A stretch of 64,000 nucleotides of DNA, from the NCBI RefSeq assembly GCF_003259375.1, contig NZ_QLLN01000001.1:287360-351359 (forward strand), given 5' to 3'. Positions within the stretch are counted from its first letter, which is position 1. Each line of letters starts with the position of its first letter. The stretch is from Arenibacter echinorum (GTDB taxonomy: Bacteria > Bacteroidota > Bacteroidia > Flavobacteriales > Flavobacteriaceae). The position numbers and the translations under genes are program-made. Positions 26,442-34,658 of this stretch are shown in pieces. The notes under the pieces were generated by a model, which saw only the letters and a list, made by a program, of their open reading frames with translations, did no database searches and was not told the origin of the DNA.

Positions 26442-27323
26442 TTAGTTTTTTGAACCCCAAAAATCAAAATAGTTGAACCATTGCAATGGATATTGTTCTA
26501 TTATCCATTCCATGCTTTTAATATAATTAGCCAATAATCCTTCGGCATCCCTTTTCTTAAAATCTGCTTTTCTGGCGTAAAGATGATAATGTTTATTGGT
26601 TTCCTTCATTACATATACAAATAGGACCGGTACGTTTAATCTAGATCCCATCAAAAAAGGACCTGAAGGAAATTGTGCTTTTTCACCTAAAATTGGTGAG
26701 CTCATCAACTTGGCCGTTGTAGCATATCTATCTCCCGTCATGCAAATTATCTCATTTTTTGCCAAGGCGGCGTTCATTTCAAAGATATGGGAAAGATCTT
26801 CCTGTAGGATAATAAATTTGGTCGAGGATTTCTTAATATATTGATCTAGGTATTCCTTTATGGCCTTATGCTCGGCATCAGTGGTAAGTAAATTTATAGT
26901 GGCATCCCCTTCCAATTCGTCCAGGAAAAACTCGGCTATCTCAAAGTTGCCCAAATGGGCACTGATCAAAATCCCCCCTTTTTTATTGGCCAAGGTTTCG
27001 TTTAAATGTTCTATTCCGTCGAAATGATAGGTGAACCTATTTCTAAGACCCGAAGAAATAGCTACTTTGTCCAAAATGGTCTGTCCAAATACGTAGTAGC
27101 TTTTGTAAATGGATATAATGCTTTTTAGAGTGCTGTACTTAAGCCTTTTACGGAAGTAATAATAGCTGGATTTAGTGCTTTCAGGGGCGAAAAAACAAAA
27201 ATATAGGGCTACAAAATACAGGATAAAATAGGCAGATCCCAAGCCAAGTCTTCTAATGGAAAAAACAAAAATCTTATATCCTAAAACAGAACCTCTGGAC
27301 TTTCCTTTCCATTGATTTGACAT
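26442..27323 (-). CDS. LpxL/HtrB-like membrane acyltransferase
   Basis: This 293-residue protein has an N-terminal hydrophobic segment (residues 28-48) and the HX4E catalytic motif of lipid A lauroyl/myristoyl acyltransferases, SAHLGNFE with His123 and Glu128. GDRYATT and FPSGPFLMG segments follow, typical of this family. It would transfer an acyl chain from ACP to a hydroxyl acceptor. In aryl-polyene loci LpxL-like acyltransferases attach chains to the pigment lipid. Here it is a second candidate, after the BtrH-like protein, for an ester-forming step. It lies 18 bases after an ACP. Confidence 0.8.
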   Translation of the reverse strand: MSNQWKGKSRGSVLGYKIFVFSIRRLGLGSAYFILYFVALYFCFFAPESTKSSYYYFRKRLKYSTLKSIISIYKSYYVFGQTILDKVAISSGLRNRFTYHFDGIEHLNETLANKKGGILISAHLGNFEIAEFFLDELEGDATINLLTTDAEHKAIKEYLDQYIKKSSTKFIILQEDLSHIFEMNAALAKNEIICMTGDRYATTAKLMSSPILGEKAQFPSGPFLMGSRLNVPVLFVYVMKETNKHYHLYARKADFKKRDAEGLLANYIKSMEWIIEQYPLQWFNYFDFWGSKN

Positions 27324-27340
27324 TTTTTACGAATAAAATT

Positions 27341-27583
27341 TTAGTTTAATTTCTTCTCTATAAGATCATAAAAGTCTTGTAATGTAATTACATTAATGAA
27401 ATCTTCCCCCACCAACTTAACACTAAAGTTAGATTCGATGGCCACTACTAAATCAACAAAATCCAAACTGTCCAATTCAAGTGTTTTCTTTAAATTGGCC
27501 AATGGAGAAATATCATCTGCATCAACTTCAAATTCATCTATAAGAAAGTTGTTTATTTTATCAATAATTACTTCTTTATTCAT
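27341..27583 (-). CDS. Acyl carrier protein, second copy
   Basis: This 80-residue acidic helical protein has the classical phosphopantetheine site LELDSLDFVDL with Ser39. It carries acyl thioesters. It lies two bases after the ketosynthase at 27586 and 18 bases before the LpxL-like acyltransferase, so it may present the chain to that enzyme. Confidence 0.92.
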   Translation of the reverse strand: MNKEVIIDKINNFLIDEFEVDADDISPLANLKKTLELDSLDFVDLVVAIESNFSVKLVGEDFINVITLQDFYDLIEKKLN

Positions 27584-27585
27584 CT

Positions 27586-28809
27586 TTAATCTTTCACTTT
27601 TTTTATTAGCAATGCTGAATTTGTACCTCCAAATCCAAAAGAATTCGACAAAAATACATCAATTTTTTTATCCAGTGTTTTTCTTACCAGATTTAATTTG
27701 GCCGCATCTTCGTCAGGATTTTCAAGATTTATATTGGGCGCAATAAACGAATGTTCCATCATCAGCATGGAATACACAATCTCACTGGCACCAGCCATCC
27801 AACATTCATGGCCGGTCATGGATTTTGTAGAACTAACATAGGGGCCATTTTCGCCAAAAACAGCAAATATGGCCTTGGCCTCATTGGAATCCCCCACAGG
27901 TGTAGAGGTTGCATGGGCATTTACATAGTCTATTTCGCTGGGTTTAATTTGGGCTTGGTCTATTGCTTTTTTCATGGCCAAGGTAGGGCCATCTACGTTG
28001 GGAGTGGAGATATGATCCCCATTGGAGGAAAACCCGTAGCCAATAATTTCTCCCAAAATAACAGCATTCCTTTTTTTAGCGGATTCGTAGCTTTCAACTA
28101 TAAGGGATGCAGCCCCGCCACTAGGTACCAGTCCGTCCCTACTTTTGTCGAACGGGCGCGAAGCGGTCCCAGGTTCTGCATCGTTGACCGAAAATACCCC
28201 AAGGCCATCAAAACTTCCCATGGCCAATTCATTTATTTCTTGGGTTCCTCCACATATGATACAATCTTGAAGCCCACTTTTAATTAATTGATAGGCAATA
28301 CCAATGGCATGCGACCCACTTGCACATGCGGCGCTTACTGTGAAATTGATACCCGTTAATTTGAAAATGGTGGAGAGGTTCATGGTTACCGACGAGTTCA
28401 TGGCCTTAAAAATGGCACCCGAACCAACTAAGGTAGTATCTTTCTTTTCCCTTAATTTGTCTATAGATTCTATCACGGATTTGGCGGTGCTATCATTTCC
28501 GTATAGTACGCCAACTTCATTGTTGTCTATATATTCCTGGGATATACCTGCATTTTTTAAGGCTTCCAAAGTAGCTACATATGCGTAGGCTCCTTCCTCG
28601 CCCATACTTAACCGTTGCCTTCTAGTGAGCAAGTCTTTCAGGTCGGGTTCTTCTACCATACCCGTTAAACAAGAGCGATATCCAAATTCCTTCCTTTTTT
28701 CGTCATAAACAATTCCTGAAGTTCCCTTGTAAAGTGATTCTTTGACTTCGTCCAAGTTTTTTCCTAAACAAGAGTATATTCCCATACCTGTAATTACGAC
28801 CCTCTTCAT
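27586..28809 (-). CDS. Catalytic beta-ketoacyl-ACP synthase (FabF-like, ApeR-like)
   Basis: This 407-residue ketosynthase has Cys162 (VSAACASGSH), a His in NAHATSTPVGD and a His in TGHECWMAGASE. HATST in place of HGTAT is also seen in the FabF at 42316 and is common in FabF. It extends acyl-ACP by two carbons. It is flanked by the ketoreductase 17 bases upstream and an ACP 2 bases downstream, forming a compact elongation unit. Its position relative to other loci suggests the ApeR-like initiating or extending enzyme, which is inference. Confidence 0.9.
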   Translation of the reverse strand: MKRVVITGMGIYSCLGKNLDEVKESLYKGTSGIVYDEKRKEFGYRSCLTGMVEEPDLKDLLTRRQRLSMGEEGAYAYVATLEALKNAGISQEYIDNNEVGVLYGNDSTAKSVIESIDKLREKKDTTLVGSGAIFKAMNSSVTMNLSTIFKLTGINFTVSAACASGSHAIGIAYQLIKSGLQDCIICGGTQEINELAMGSFDGLGVFSVNDAEPGTASRPFDKSRDGLVPSGGAASLIVESYESAKKRNAVILGEIIGYGFSSNGDHISTPNVDGPTLAMKKAIDQAQIKPSEIDYVNAHATSTPVGDSNEAKAIFAVFGENGPYVSSTKSMTGHECWMAGASEIVYSMLMMEHSFIAPNINLENPDEDAAKLNLVRKTLDKKIDVFLSNSFGFGGTNSALLIKKVKD

Positions 28810-28826
28810 CTTTCCTAGTGTTATTT

Positions 28827-29570
28827 TTAAGAATATATTCCTCCGTTAATATTTATGACCTCGCCTGTAATATACGATGACTTTTTGGATGCCAAAAAGG
28901 AAACCAAATGGGCAACCTCCCCTGCATCCCCAAAGCGGTTCATAGGAATCATTTTTTTAAGCTCTTTTTCGTCTAGATCACCGGTCATATCTGTCTTTAT
29001 AAAACCAGGTGCCACTGCATTAACAGTGATGTTCCTTTTTGCGATTTCCTGGGCCAAGGCCTTTGTGCCGGCTATTATACCTCCTTTTGCCGCAGAGTAA
29101 TTGACTTGCCCCGGTGTTCCTTTAAGGCCGGATACGGAAACCATATTTATGATCCTGCCATATTTGTGGACCAATAATTTTTGGATCAAATGATTGGTTA
29201 CGTTGAAAAAACCGTTTAAACTGGTGTTGATCACATTGTTCCAATCCTCAGGTTTCATCCACATGAAAAGGCCGTCCTTTGTAATTCCGGCATTGTTTAC
29301 AATTACCTCAATAATAGCGTCCTTGTTGGTCTCATGCCACTGGTCCAATTTATTTTGTACATCCTTGTTGTCACCGACATTAAATTGAATAATCTCCGCA
29401 CTCCCACCAATTTTCTCTATTTCATTTAAGGTCTCCTGTGCAGCGGATGCGTTTTCTTTATAATTTATTAGAATCTTATACTCGGTATCCATTGCGAGCT
29501 GCAGGCATATAGCTTTTCCGATTCCTCTTGACCCTCCGGTTACCAGTGCAAATTTCTTTTTTTCGCTCAT
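28827..29570 (-). CDS. FabG-like 3-ketoacyl-ACP reductase (ApeQ-like)
   Basis: This 247-residue short-chain dehydrogenase has the NADPH loop TGGSRGIG at residues 11-18, NNAG, the catalytic Ser in SVSGLKG, the YxxxK pair in NYSAAKGG, and PGFIKTDM. It reduces the 3-keto group after each condensation. It is the only ketoreductase in the locus, so it probably serves every elongation cycle of the polyene. The 18-base spacer upstream separates it from the WG-repeat gene, whose function is unrelated by sequence. Confidence 0.92.
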   Translation of the reverse strand: MSEKKKFALVTGGSRGIGKAICLQLAMDTEYKILINYKENASAAQETLNEIEKIGGSAEIIQFNVGDNKDVQNKLDQWHETNKDAIIEVIVNNAGITKDGLFMWMKPEDWNNVINTSLNGFFNVTNHLIQKLLVHKYGRIINMVSVSGLKGTPGQVNYSAAKGGIIAGTKALAQEIAKRNITVNAVAPGFIKTDMTGDLDEKELKKMIPMNRFGDAGEVAHLVSFLASKKSSYITGEVININGGIYS

Positions 29571-29588
29571 TTAGTTAGTTAGTGTGAT

Positions 29589-30725
29589 TTAATTTTTTAC
29601 GTCGTCGAATATCTCCGCATTTTCGTACCATTTATTGCCCAAAACTTCTCCCTTGGCATTTAAAAATCCCCATTCTTTGTTATATTTTACCCGGGCAAGC
29701 CCATTTATGAAACCTTTTTCCAAATTCTTTTGAAAGATAGAAAACGATAATCCTGCCGTGATATCATATTCGGGTTGTATTGCCCATTTTCCAGTTTTAT
29801 CTATAAATCCCCATTTCTTTTCTTTTACAGGAGCAAGACCGTTTGCGGAAAATACTTCGGCATCCTTAAAGTTGAAATCTATGACCTTTTCTCCCTTTTC
29901 ATTAATATACCCCCAGTTTTTGTTCATGAAAACTGGAGCCAATCCTTGGCTGAAATCCCTTGCCTTTTCATAGGTGGGAGCTATGACCCACTCTCCTTTA
30001 TTATTGATAAAACCCATCAATTTATTGCTGCGGGCATATGTTAAATCGGATTTATCCGTGAATTCCCAAATCTTGTCTGCATTCTTTACCGGGTTAAAGT
30101 TACCGTCGGCTACTATACCAAAAGATTCCTGTTTTTTTACCCAGACCCCCTTACTGTTATAATCCCCTATTTCTTGGTTCTCAATAGGGATATAGATTTC
30201 TCCCTTTTTGTTGATCATTCCCCATAGTTCACCTTTTCTGGCCTTGGCATAACCATTTATAAAGGGTTTTATTTCATCAAAATCAGGTTCGGCTATTAAT
30301 TTTCCGTCGGTCCCTAAAAGACCAATTTTTTCACCACTTTTAAAAAAGGCCACACCATTGTCAAAATCATAATATTTTTCCGAAACCGGGGTTTCCAAAG
30401 TTTCGCCCGAAACATTGATATAGTGCCATTGGTCACCTTTGTTTACAAGGGCAAGACCGGAATTAAACTCCTTTACATGTTCGTATTCTGGTTGAATTGC
30501 CCATTCTCCAGCAGTATTTATGTAGCCCCATTTGTCGCCCATAGAGGCAGCTGCGCGCTCGTTCGTAAAATTGTCCGCTTTCTTGAATTGCGGCTTAATC
30601 GCATATTCCCCGGAGGTATTAATATACCCGAATAGGCCATTTTCCCTTACCAGGGCATATTCCTGGGAATAAAAATTACCAAAAACTAAAAAAAGTACAA
30701 CTGACAATCCAATCTTTGTTTTCAT
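29589..30725 (-). CDS. Secreted WG-repeat protein (about ten repeats)
   Basis: This 378-residue protein has a signal peptide (MKTKIGLSVVLFLVFGNFYSQ). The rest is a row of about ten WG/KWG-type repeats, each with a core like WGYIN-x-x-GEW and a trailing aromatic, spaced about 33-36 residues. Repeats 1, 2 and 7-9 are clear; 3-6 are more diverged. WG repeats form beta-propeller-like or solenoid folds, usually in surface or periplasmic proteins. I chose the internal ATG at 30725 because it begins the signal peptide; an ATG 15 codons upstream is weaker. It lies between the ammonia-lyase and the ketoreductase on the same strand. A link to pigment synthesis is not evident. Confidence 0.87.
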   Translation of the reverse strand: MKTKIGLSVVLFLVFGNFYSQEYALVRENGLFGYINTSGEYAIKPQFKKADNFTNERAAASMGDKWGYINTAGEWAIQPEYEHVKEFNSGLALVNKGDQWHYINVSGETLETPVSEKYYDFDNGVAFFKSGEKIGLLGTDGKLIAEPDFDEIKPFINGYAKARKGELWGMINKKGEIYIPIENQEIGDYNSKGVWVKKQESFGIVADGNFNPVKNADKIWEFTDKSDLTYARSNKLMGFINNKGEWVIAPTYEKARDFSQGLAPVFMNKNWGYINEKGEKVIDFNFKDAEVFSANGLAPVKEKKWGFIDKTGKWAIQPEYDITAGLSFSIFQKNLEKGFINGLARVKYNKEWGFLNAKGEVLGNKWYENAEIFDDVKN

Positions 30726-30858
30726 CTGTGATTTTTTTAAATTAAAACGTTCATATTCAATAATTACCAAGTTAGGACTCGGTGTATGTTTAGGATTAAA
30801 CTAAGCCACTATTAAATTATGGATTATTTTATTTAAATAACTTTTCTAACTCAATTTT

Positions 30859-32415
30859 TTAATTAAGCTCCTTACAAGCGTAAGTTTCTTCCTCAAAATT
30901 TAGAATAAAGCTCTTAACCTTATTTACATAAGGATACATGGGAACATCTTTGTCGGAGATAGGGGGAACCAAATTTCTAATATCATCATACATTTTTCTT
31001 GTTTTGGATGATACTTTATCTTGTACTTTCAGATATTCAATTGCCTGAACAATAGTTATCGTTTCTATGGCAAGCACTTCGAAAGTATTTTCGATGACTT
31101 TTTTGGTAATATTGGCTGCGTTGGTTCCCATGCTGACAATATCCTGATTATCGTTGTTGTTAGGAATACTGTGCACGTACATGGGATTGGACAACATTTG
31201 GTTCTCAGCAGTGGTAGAGGTGGCAGTAAACTGTACACCTTGCATTCCAAAATTCAAACCAAGTTTGCCAAGATTGACAAATGGGGGAAGTATATTATTT
31301 AGATTGGGATTTAATAGGTAATTTAATTGTCTTTCGGCGAGCATGCTCATTTTGGTGACAATTAATTTTAGTTTGTCCATTTCAAGGGAAACATAATCGC
31401 CATGGAAATTTCCACCGTGGTAAACATGCTCTTTTTCAACATCCACAATAGGGTTGTCGTTGGCTGAATTAACCTCTTCAATAAGAATTTTTTCCACATT
31501 GTTCAAAGTGTCAAGGACCGGGCCTAAAATTTGGGGCACGCATCTCAAGGAATAGTATTCCTGAACTTTTTCCTCAAAAATTGACACTTCATTATTGCCG
31601 TTGTACAAATGGTGTTCCCTTTTTCGGGTAAGTGTACTGTCCTTTAAATGATTTCTCATTGATTTGGCTATCTGCTGCTGCCCCTTGTGTTTTTTGGACT
31701 GATTTAACTCTAAGGACAAATGGTCATCATACGCCTGTACTATTTCATTTATGGCAGAAGAACAGCATATCATCCAATCCAATAACTTTCGGGTATTGAT
31801 AGTGTTGATCAGACCTATACCGGTCATCACGGAAGTACCGTTAATAAGTGCCAAGCCCTCTCGTAGGGTAATGGTGATAGGCTTTAGGTTTTCAATTTTA
31901 AAAACTTCTTCTGTGGGTCTTCTTTCGTCCTTGTAAAAAACTTCACCTTCCCCAATAAGTACTAAGGCAATGTGCGCCAATTGGACTAAATCTCCACTGG
32001 CTCCCACACCACCGTGCTCAAAAATTATAGGGGTAATGTTTTTATTGATGAGAGTAGTCATTAATTCGATTACCGAAATATGTACTCCTGAATGTCCAAG
32101 GCTTAAAGTGTTCAATCTAGCCAACATGGCGGCCTTTACATATTGCTCTGGGATTAAATTGCCAGTTCCGGAAGCGTGACTCCTAATTAGATTGTATTGT
32201 AATTGAATTCGGTCGGAGTCATTTATTTTATATTGCGCCATTGGGCCAAAACCTGTATTTACACCGTAAATAATTTTGTTTTGGGAGAATTGGCTTAAAA
32301 AATTAAAACTATTTTCGACGGTTGCTAATACGTCTTTATTTATTAGAATAGATTCTTCTTTAAAAATTATACGATAGAAATCCTCTATTCCTAACTTTCC
32401 TTTAATAGTCAACAT
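30859..32415 (-). CDS. tal: Tyrosine ammonia-lyase (flexirubin starter supply)
   Basis: This 518-residue protein belongs to the HAL/PAL/TAL family. The MIO cofactor forms from Ala139-Ser140-Gly141 (GGVGASGDL), and the catalytic Tyr50 lies in IIYGVNTGFGPM. The selectivity region reads LIRSHASGTG. To my recollection this closely matches the tyrosine ammonia-lyase of Flavobacterium johnsoniae, which releases p-coumarate from tyrosine, even though the SH at the selectivity position looks HAL-like. p-Coumarate is the aromatic starter of the aryl polyene. I chose ATG 32415 because the ORF upstream of it has no homology-like sequence and a promoter element lies at 32481-32489. Confidence 0.9.
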   Translation of the reverse strand: MLTIKGKLGIEDFYRIIFKEESILINKDVLATVENSFNFLSQFSQNKIIYGVNTGFGPMAQYKINDSDRIQLQYNLIRSHASGTGNLIPEQYVKAAMLARLNTLSLGHSGVHISVIELMTTLINKNITPIIFEHGGVGASGDLVQLAHIALVLIGEGEVFYKDERRPTEEVFKIENLKPITITLREGLALINGTSVMTGIGLINTINTRKLLDWMICCSSAINEIVQAYDDHLSLELNQSKKHKGQQQIAKSMRNHLKDSTLTRKREHHLYNGNNEVSIFEEKVQEYYSLRCVPQILGPVLDTLNNVEKILIEEVNSANDNPIVDVEKEHVYHGGNFHGDYVSLEMDKLKLIVTKMSMLAERQLNYLLNPNLNNILPPFVNLGKLGLNFGMQGVQFTATSTTAENQMLSNPMYVHSIPNNNDNQDIVSMGTNAANITKKVIENTFEVLAIETITIVQAIEYLKVQDKVSSKTRKMYDDIRNLVPPISDKDVPMYPYVNKVKSFILNFEEETYACKELN

Positions 32416-32480
32416 GTATATAAATTCAATATTTAAAAAGTAAATTGAATAACAATTAATAAAAATAGTTATTTTGGATT

Positions 32481-32489
32481 GCAAATGTA
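32481..32489 (-). promoter_or_regulatory. -7 promoter element for the ammonia-lyase gene
   Basis: On the minus strand the sequence is TACATTTGC, matching TAnnTTTG, about 66 bases before the ammonia-lyase ATG. Two TTG triplets lie upstream but at shorter spacing than the usual 19, so the -33 box is uncertain. The 105-base spacer 32416-32520 is shared with the divergent FAD gene at 32521. Confidence 0.5.
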
Positions 32490-32520
32490 TGATATTTAAC
32501 CAATCAATATTTTAAAAATA

Positions 32521-33765
32521 ATGAATCAACGTTTAGTGGAAGTCTTGGTAATTGGCGCAGGGCCTTCTGGTTGCGTCTCTGCAGCCTATTTGCAAGGTCA
32601 AGGAATTAAAGTTCAAGTGGTAGAAAAAAGTGTTTTTCCCAGGTTTGTTATTGGGGAGAGTCTTTTGCCCAGATGTATGGATCATTTTGAGGAAGTAGGT
32701 CTGTTAGACGGTTTGAATGCCTTTGGTTTTGAAAAGAAATTTGGTGCCCGATTTATAAAAGGGGATAAAATCTGTGAATTTGATTTTAGTAAGAAACACA
32801 CCAAAGGTTGGGATTGGACCTGGCAGGTTCCAAGAGCGGATTTTGATAAGGTATTGGCAGACGAATTGGTCAAGAAGGGAGTGGAGGTATCTTTTGGACA
32901 TGAAGTTGTGGATGTTGTTATAGACGAAAATGGGGGTTCCATGACCACCATAAAGGATGAAAATGGAGTGCCGTACCAGGTTAATGCCAAATATATCATA
33001 GATTCCAGTGGTTATGGGAGAGTTTTGCCCAGATTGTTGGATTTGGATAAACCTTCTGCACTGCCCAATCATTCTTCCATTTTCACACATGTAGTAGACG
33101 TAAATCGACCTGAGGGCAGGGAGGGCACCCTGATTACTTTTGATGTAATAGAGACCGAAGTGTGGTTATGGGTAATTCCATTTTCCAATGGAAGAACAAG
33201 TATTGGTTATGTAGGCCCTACAGAATTTTTAGAGTCTTTTGAGGGAAGTAAGAGCGAAAAATTGAGCCAGTTATTGCGGTTGTCCGATTATTATTATGAA
33301 CGCTTTAAGGGTGTTGATTTTTTATTTGAACCGGTGATGATTAAAAATTATTCGAAATCGGTAAAACAACTATTTGGAAAGGGATTTGTCTTAACGGGCA
33401 ATAGTGCCGAATTTTTGGACCCTGTTTTTTCCTCTGGGGTTACTTTTGCTACGGAATCGGCCTTGTTGGGGGCAAAACTTATTACCAAAGTTCTTAATGG
33501 ACAGGCAGTAGACTGGGAGACGGAATACTCTGATTATATTAGGGAAGGAGTAAGTGTATTTTCATCCTATGTTAATGAGTGGTACAGTGGTAATCTACAG
33601 ACCCTGTTTTTCCACGAACCGGAAAACCCTGAGGTAAAAAGACAAATTTGTTCAGTTTTGGCGGGATATGTATGGGATAAGACCAACCCTTTTGTAACTA
33701 AGCACAATAGACTTATAAGGACTGTAGCACATATAATTGAACTTGAAAAGCAAAAAAGTGAATGA
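32521..33765 (+). CDS. Flavin-dependent halogenase-like FAD monooxygenase
   Basis: This 414-residue flavoprotein has the dinucleotide loop GAGPSG at residues 12-17, the GESLLPR segment of the halogenase/hydroxylase group, and GWDWTWQVPR at 96-105, close to the WxWxIP motif of flavin-dependent halogenases. Lys72/Lys73 in EKKFGARF sit near where halogenases keep a catalytic Lys. Some flexirubins carry ring chlorine or extra hydroxyls, so a tailoring role on the aryl or resorcinol ring is plausible. Halogenase versus hydroxylase cannot be settled here. It is divergent from the ammonia-lyase and ends in a strong bidirectional terminator. Confidence 0.75.
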   Translation: MNQRLVEVLVIGAGPSGCVSAAYLQGQGIKVQVVEKSVFPRFVIGESLLPRCMDHFEEVGLLDGLNAFGFEKKFGARFIKGDKICEFDFSKKHTKGWDWTWQVPRADFDKVLADELVKKGVEVSFGHEVVDVVIDENGGSMTTIKDENGVPYQVNAKYIIDSSGYGRVLPRLLDLDKPSALPNHSSIFTHVVDVNRPEGREGTLITFDVIETEVWLWVIPFSNGRTSIGYVGPTEFLESFEGSKSEKLSQLLRLSDYYYERFKGVDFLFEPVMIKNYSKSVKQLFGKGFVLTGNSAEFLDPVFSSGVTFATESALLGAKLITKVLNGQAVDWETEYSDYIREGVSVFSSYVNEWYSGNLQTLFFHEPENPEVKRQICSVLAGYVWDKTNPFVTKHNRLIRTVAHIIELEKQKSE

Positions 33766-33783
33766 TAATATCATTCACTTTTT
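33753..33783. terminator. Bidirectional hairpin terminator
   Basis: A perfect 14-base-pair inverted repeat has arms AAAAAGTGAATGAT and ATCATTCACTTTTT around the loop AAT. It overlaps the stop of the flavoprotein gene and precedes the convergent gene at 33814. A-rich and T-rich flanks allow termination in both directions. Confidence 0.88.
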
Positions 33784-33813
33784 GTATTGTAATCGATTAA
33801 AAGAATACTTGGT

Positions 33814-34422
33814 CTAAAAGCCTTTTTTTAAAATTAACTTGGCGAAGGATTTTCCAGTTTTGGCATAACCTTCCCCTAATCTGTCTTCATTGCTGAAAGA
33901 GCTTCCCCACTGGTCTCCAGGTGCGTTTTCACTGGAAACTTCCAAAAGTATATTGTCCTTGTTATCGGTCTCTACAAATTTTAACAAGGTGCTAACCTTT
34001 GCAGGCTGTTTCATGACCCCGGCATCCCAGCCAGGATATACCCATACTGTGTCCACGATAAGTGTATACTTGGCATCTGTTAAATTCTCGGCAAAAAACA
34101 CTTTATGGTCCTCGTATAGATATCTATTCATTAACTCTAAAAACTTTGGGGCATAGATCAGCTCTCTACTGGCATACCAGCTTTTTTCCCAAGAGGTGCC
34201 TTTTCCGCGAGTTTTTTCTTCCAATTCTGCGGAATGTTCCTTCACATAATCTTCATTGGATAGGTTCTTTTTAAGGAGTTTCATATTGTCATAAACAAAT
34301 TCGACGTTTATTTCCTTCTGACCCTTGATAAAATTAAAATCTCCTTGTACTATTTTTAGCTTTTGGCCGTAACTAAATAAGCTTGATAAAAATACTAGAG
34401 CAATGATAAAATTGATTTTCAT
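33814..34422 (-). CDS. Secreted protein of unknown function
   Basis: This 202-residue protein has a signal peptide (FIIALVFLSSLFSYGQ) followed by a mostly beta-rich mature chain with several Trp residues (TSWEKSWYASRE, DTVWVYPGWDAG, GDQWGSS). There is no recognised catalytic motif. It converges on the flavoprotein gene across the shared terminator. A TACATTTG -7 element lies at 34448-34455 on the minus strand. No functional tie to its neighbours is visible. Confidence 0.75.
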   Translation of the reverse strand: MKINFIIALVFLSSLFSYGQKLKIVQGDFNFIKGQKEINVEFVYDNMKLLKKNLSNEDYVKEHSAELEEKTRGKGTSWEKSWYASRELIYAPKFLELMNRYLYEDHKVFFAENLTDAKYTLIVDTVWVYPGWDAGVMKQPAKVSTLLKFVETDNKDNILLEVSSENAPGDQWGSSFSNEDRLGEGYAKTGKSFAKLILKKGF

Positions 34423-34447
34423 AATAAATAATTAGTGTTTATAACTT

Positions 34448-34455
34448 CAAATGTA
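34448..34455 (-). promoter_or_regulatory. -7 promoter element for the secreted-protein gene
   Basis: The minus-strand sequence is TACATTTG, an exact TAnnTTTG match, 26 bases before the ATG at 34422. I see no TTG at the expected -33 distance. Confidence 0.4.
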
Positions 34456-34658
34456 TGGGAATTATATTTTAAGGTGGCTTTTCTGAAATTAATTTTTTGT
34501 TAGCTGTTCATAAAGTGGCCTATACGGTTCTTGCAATAAACAGCTGCCTATATAATCCTCAAAAAGCCAGCGCTTTGCAGATTTTCTATAAATGTTATCG
34601 TTTTGTTATTTCCCCTAATATATAGGTGAATCTTATTCCATATGTTTAATTTTGCCGG

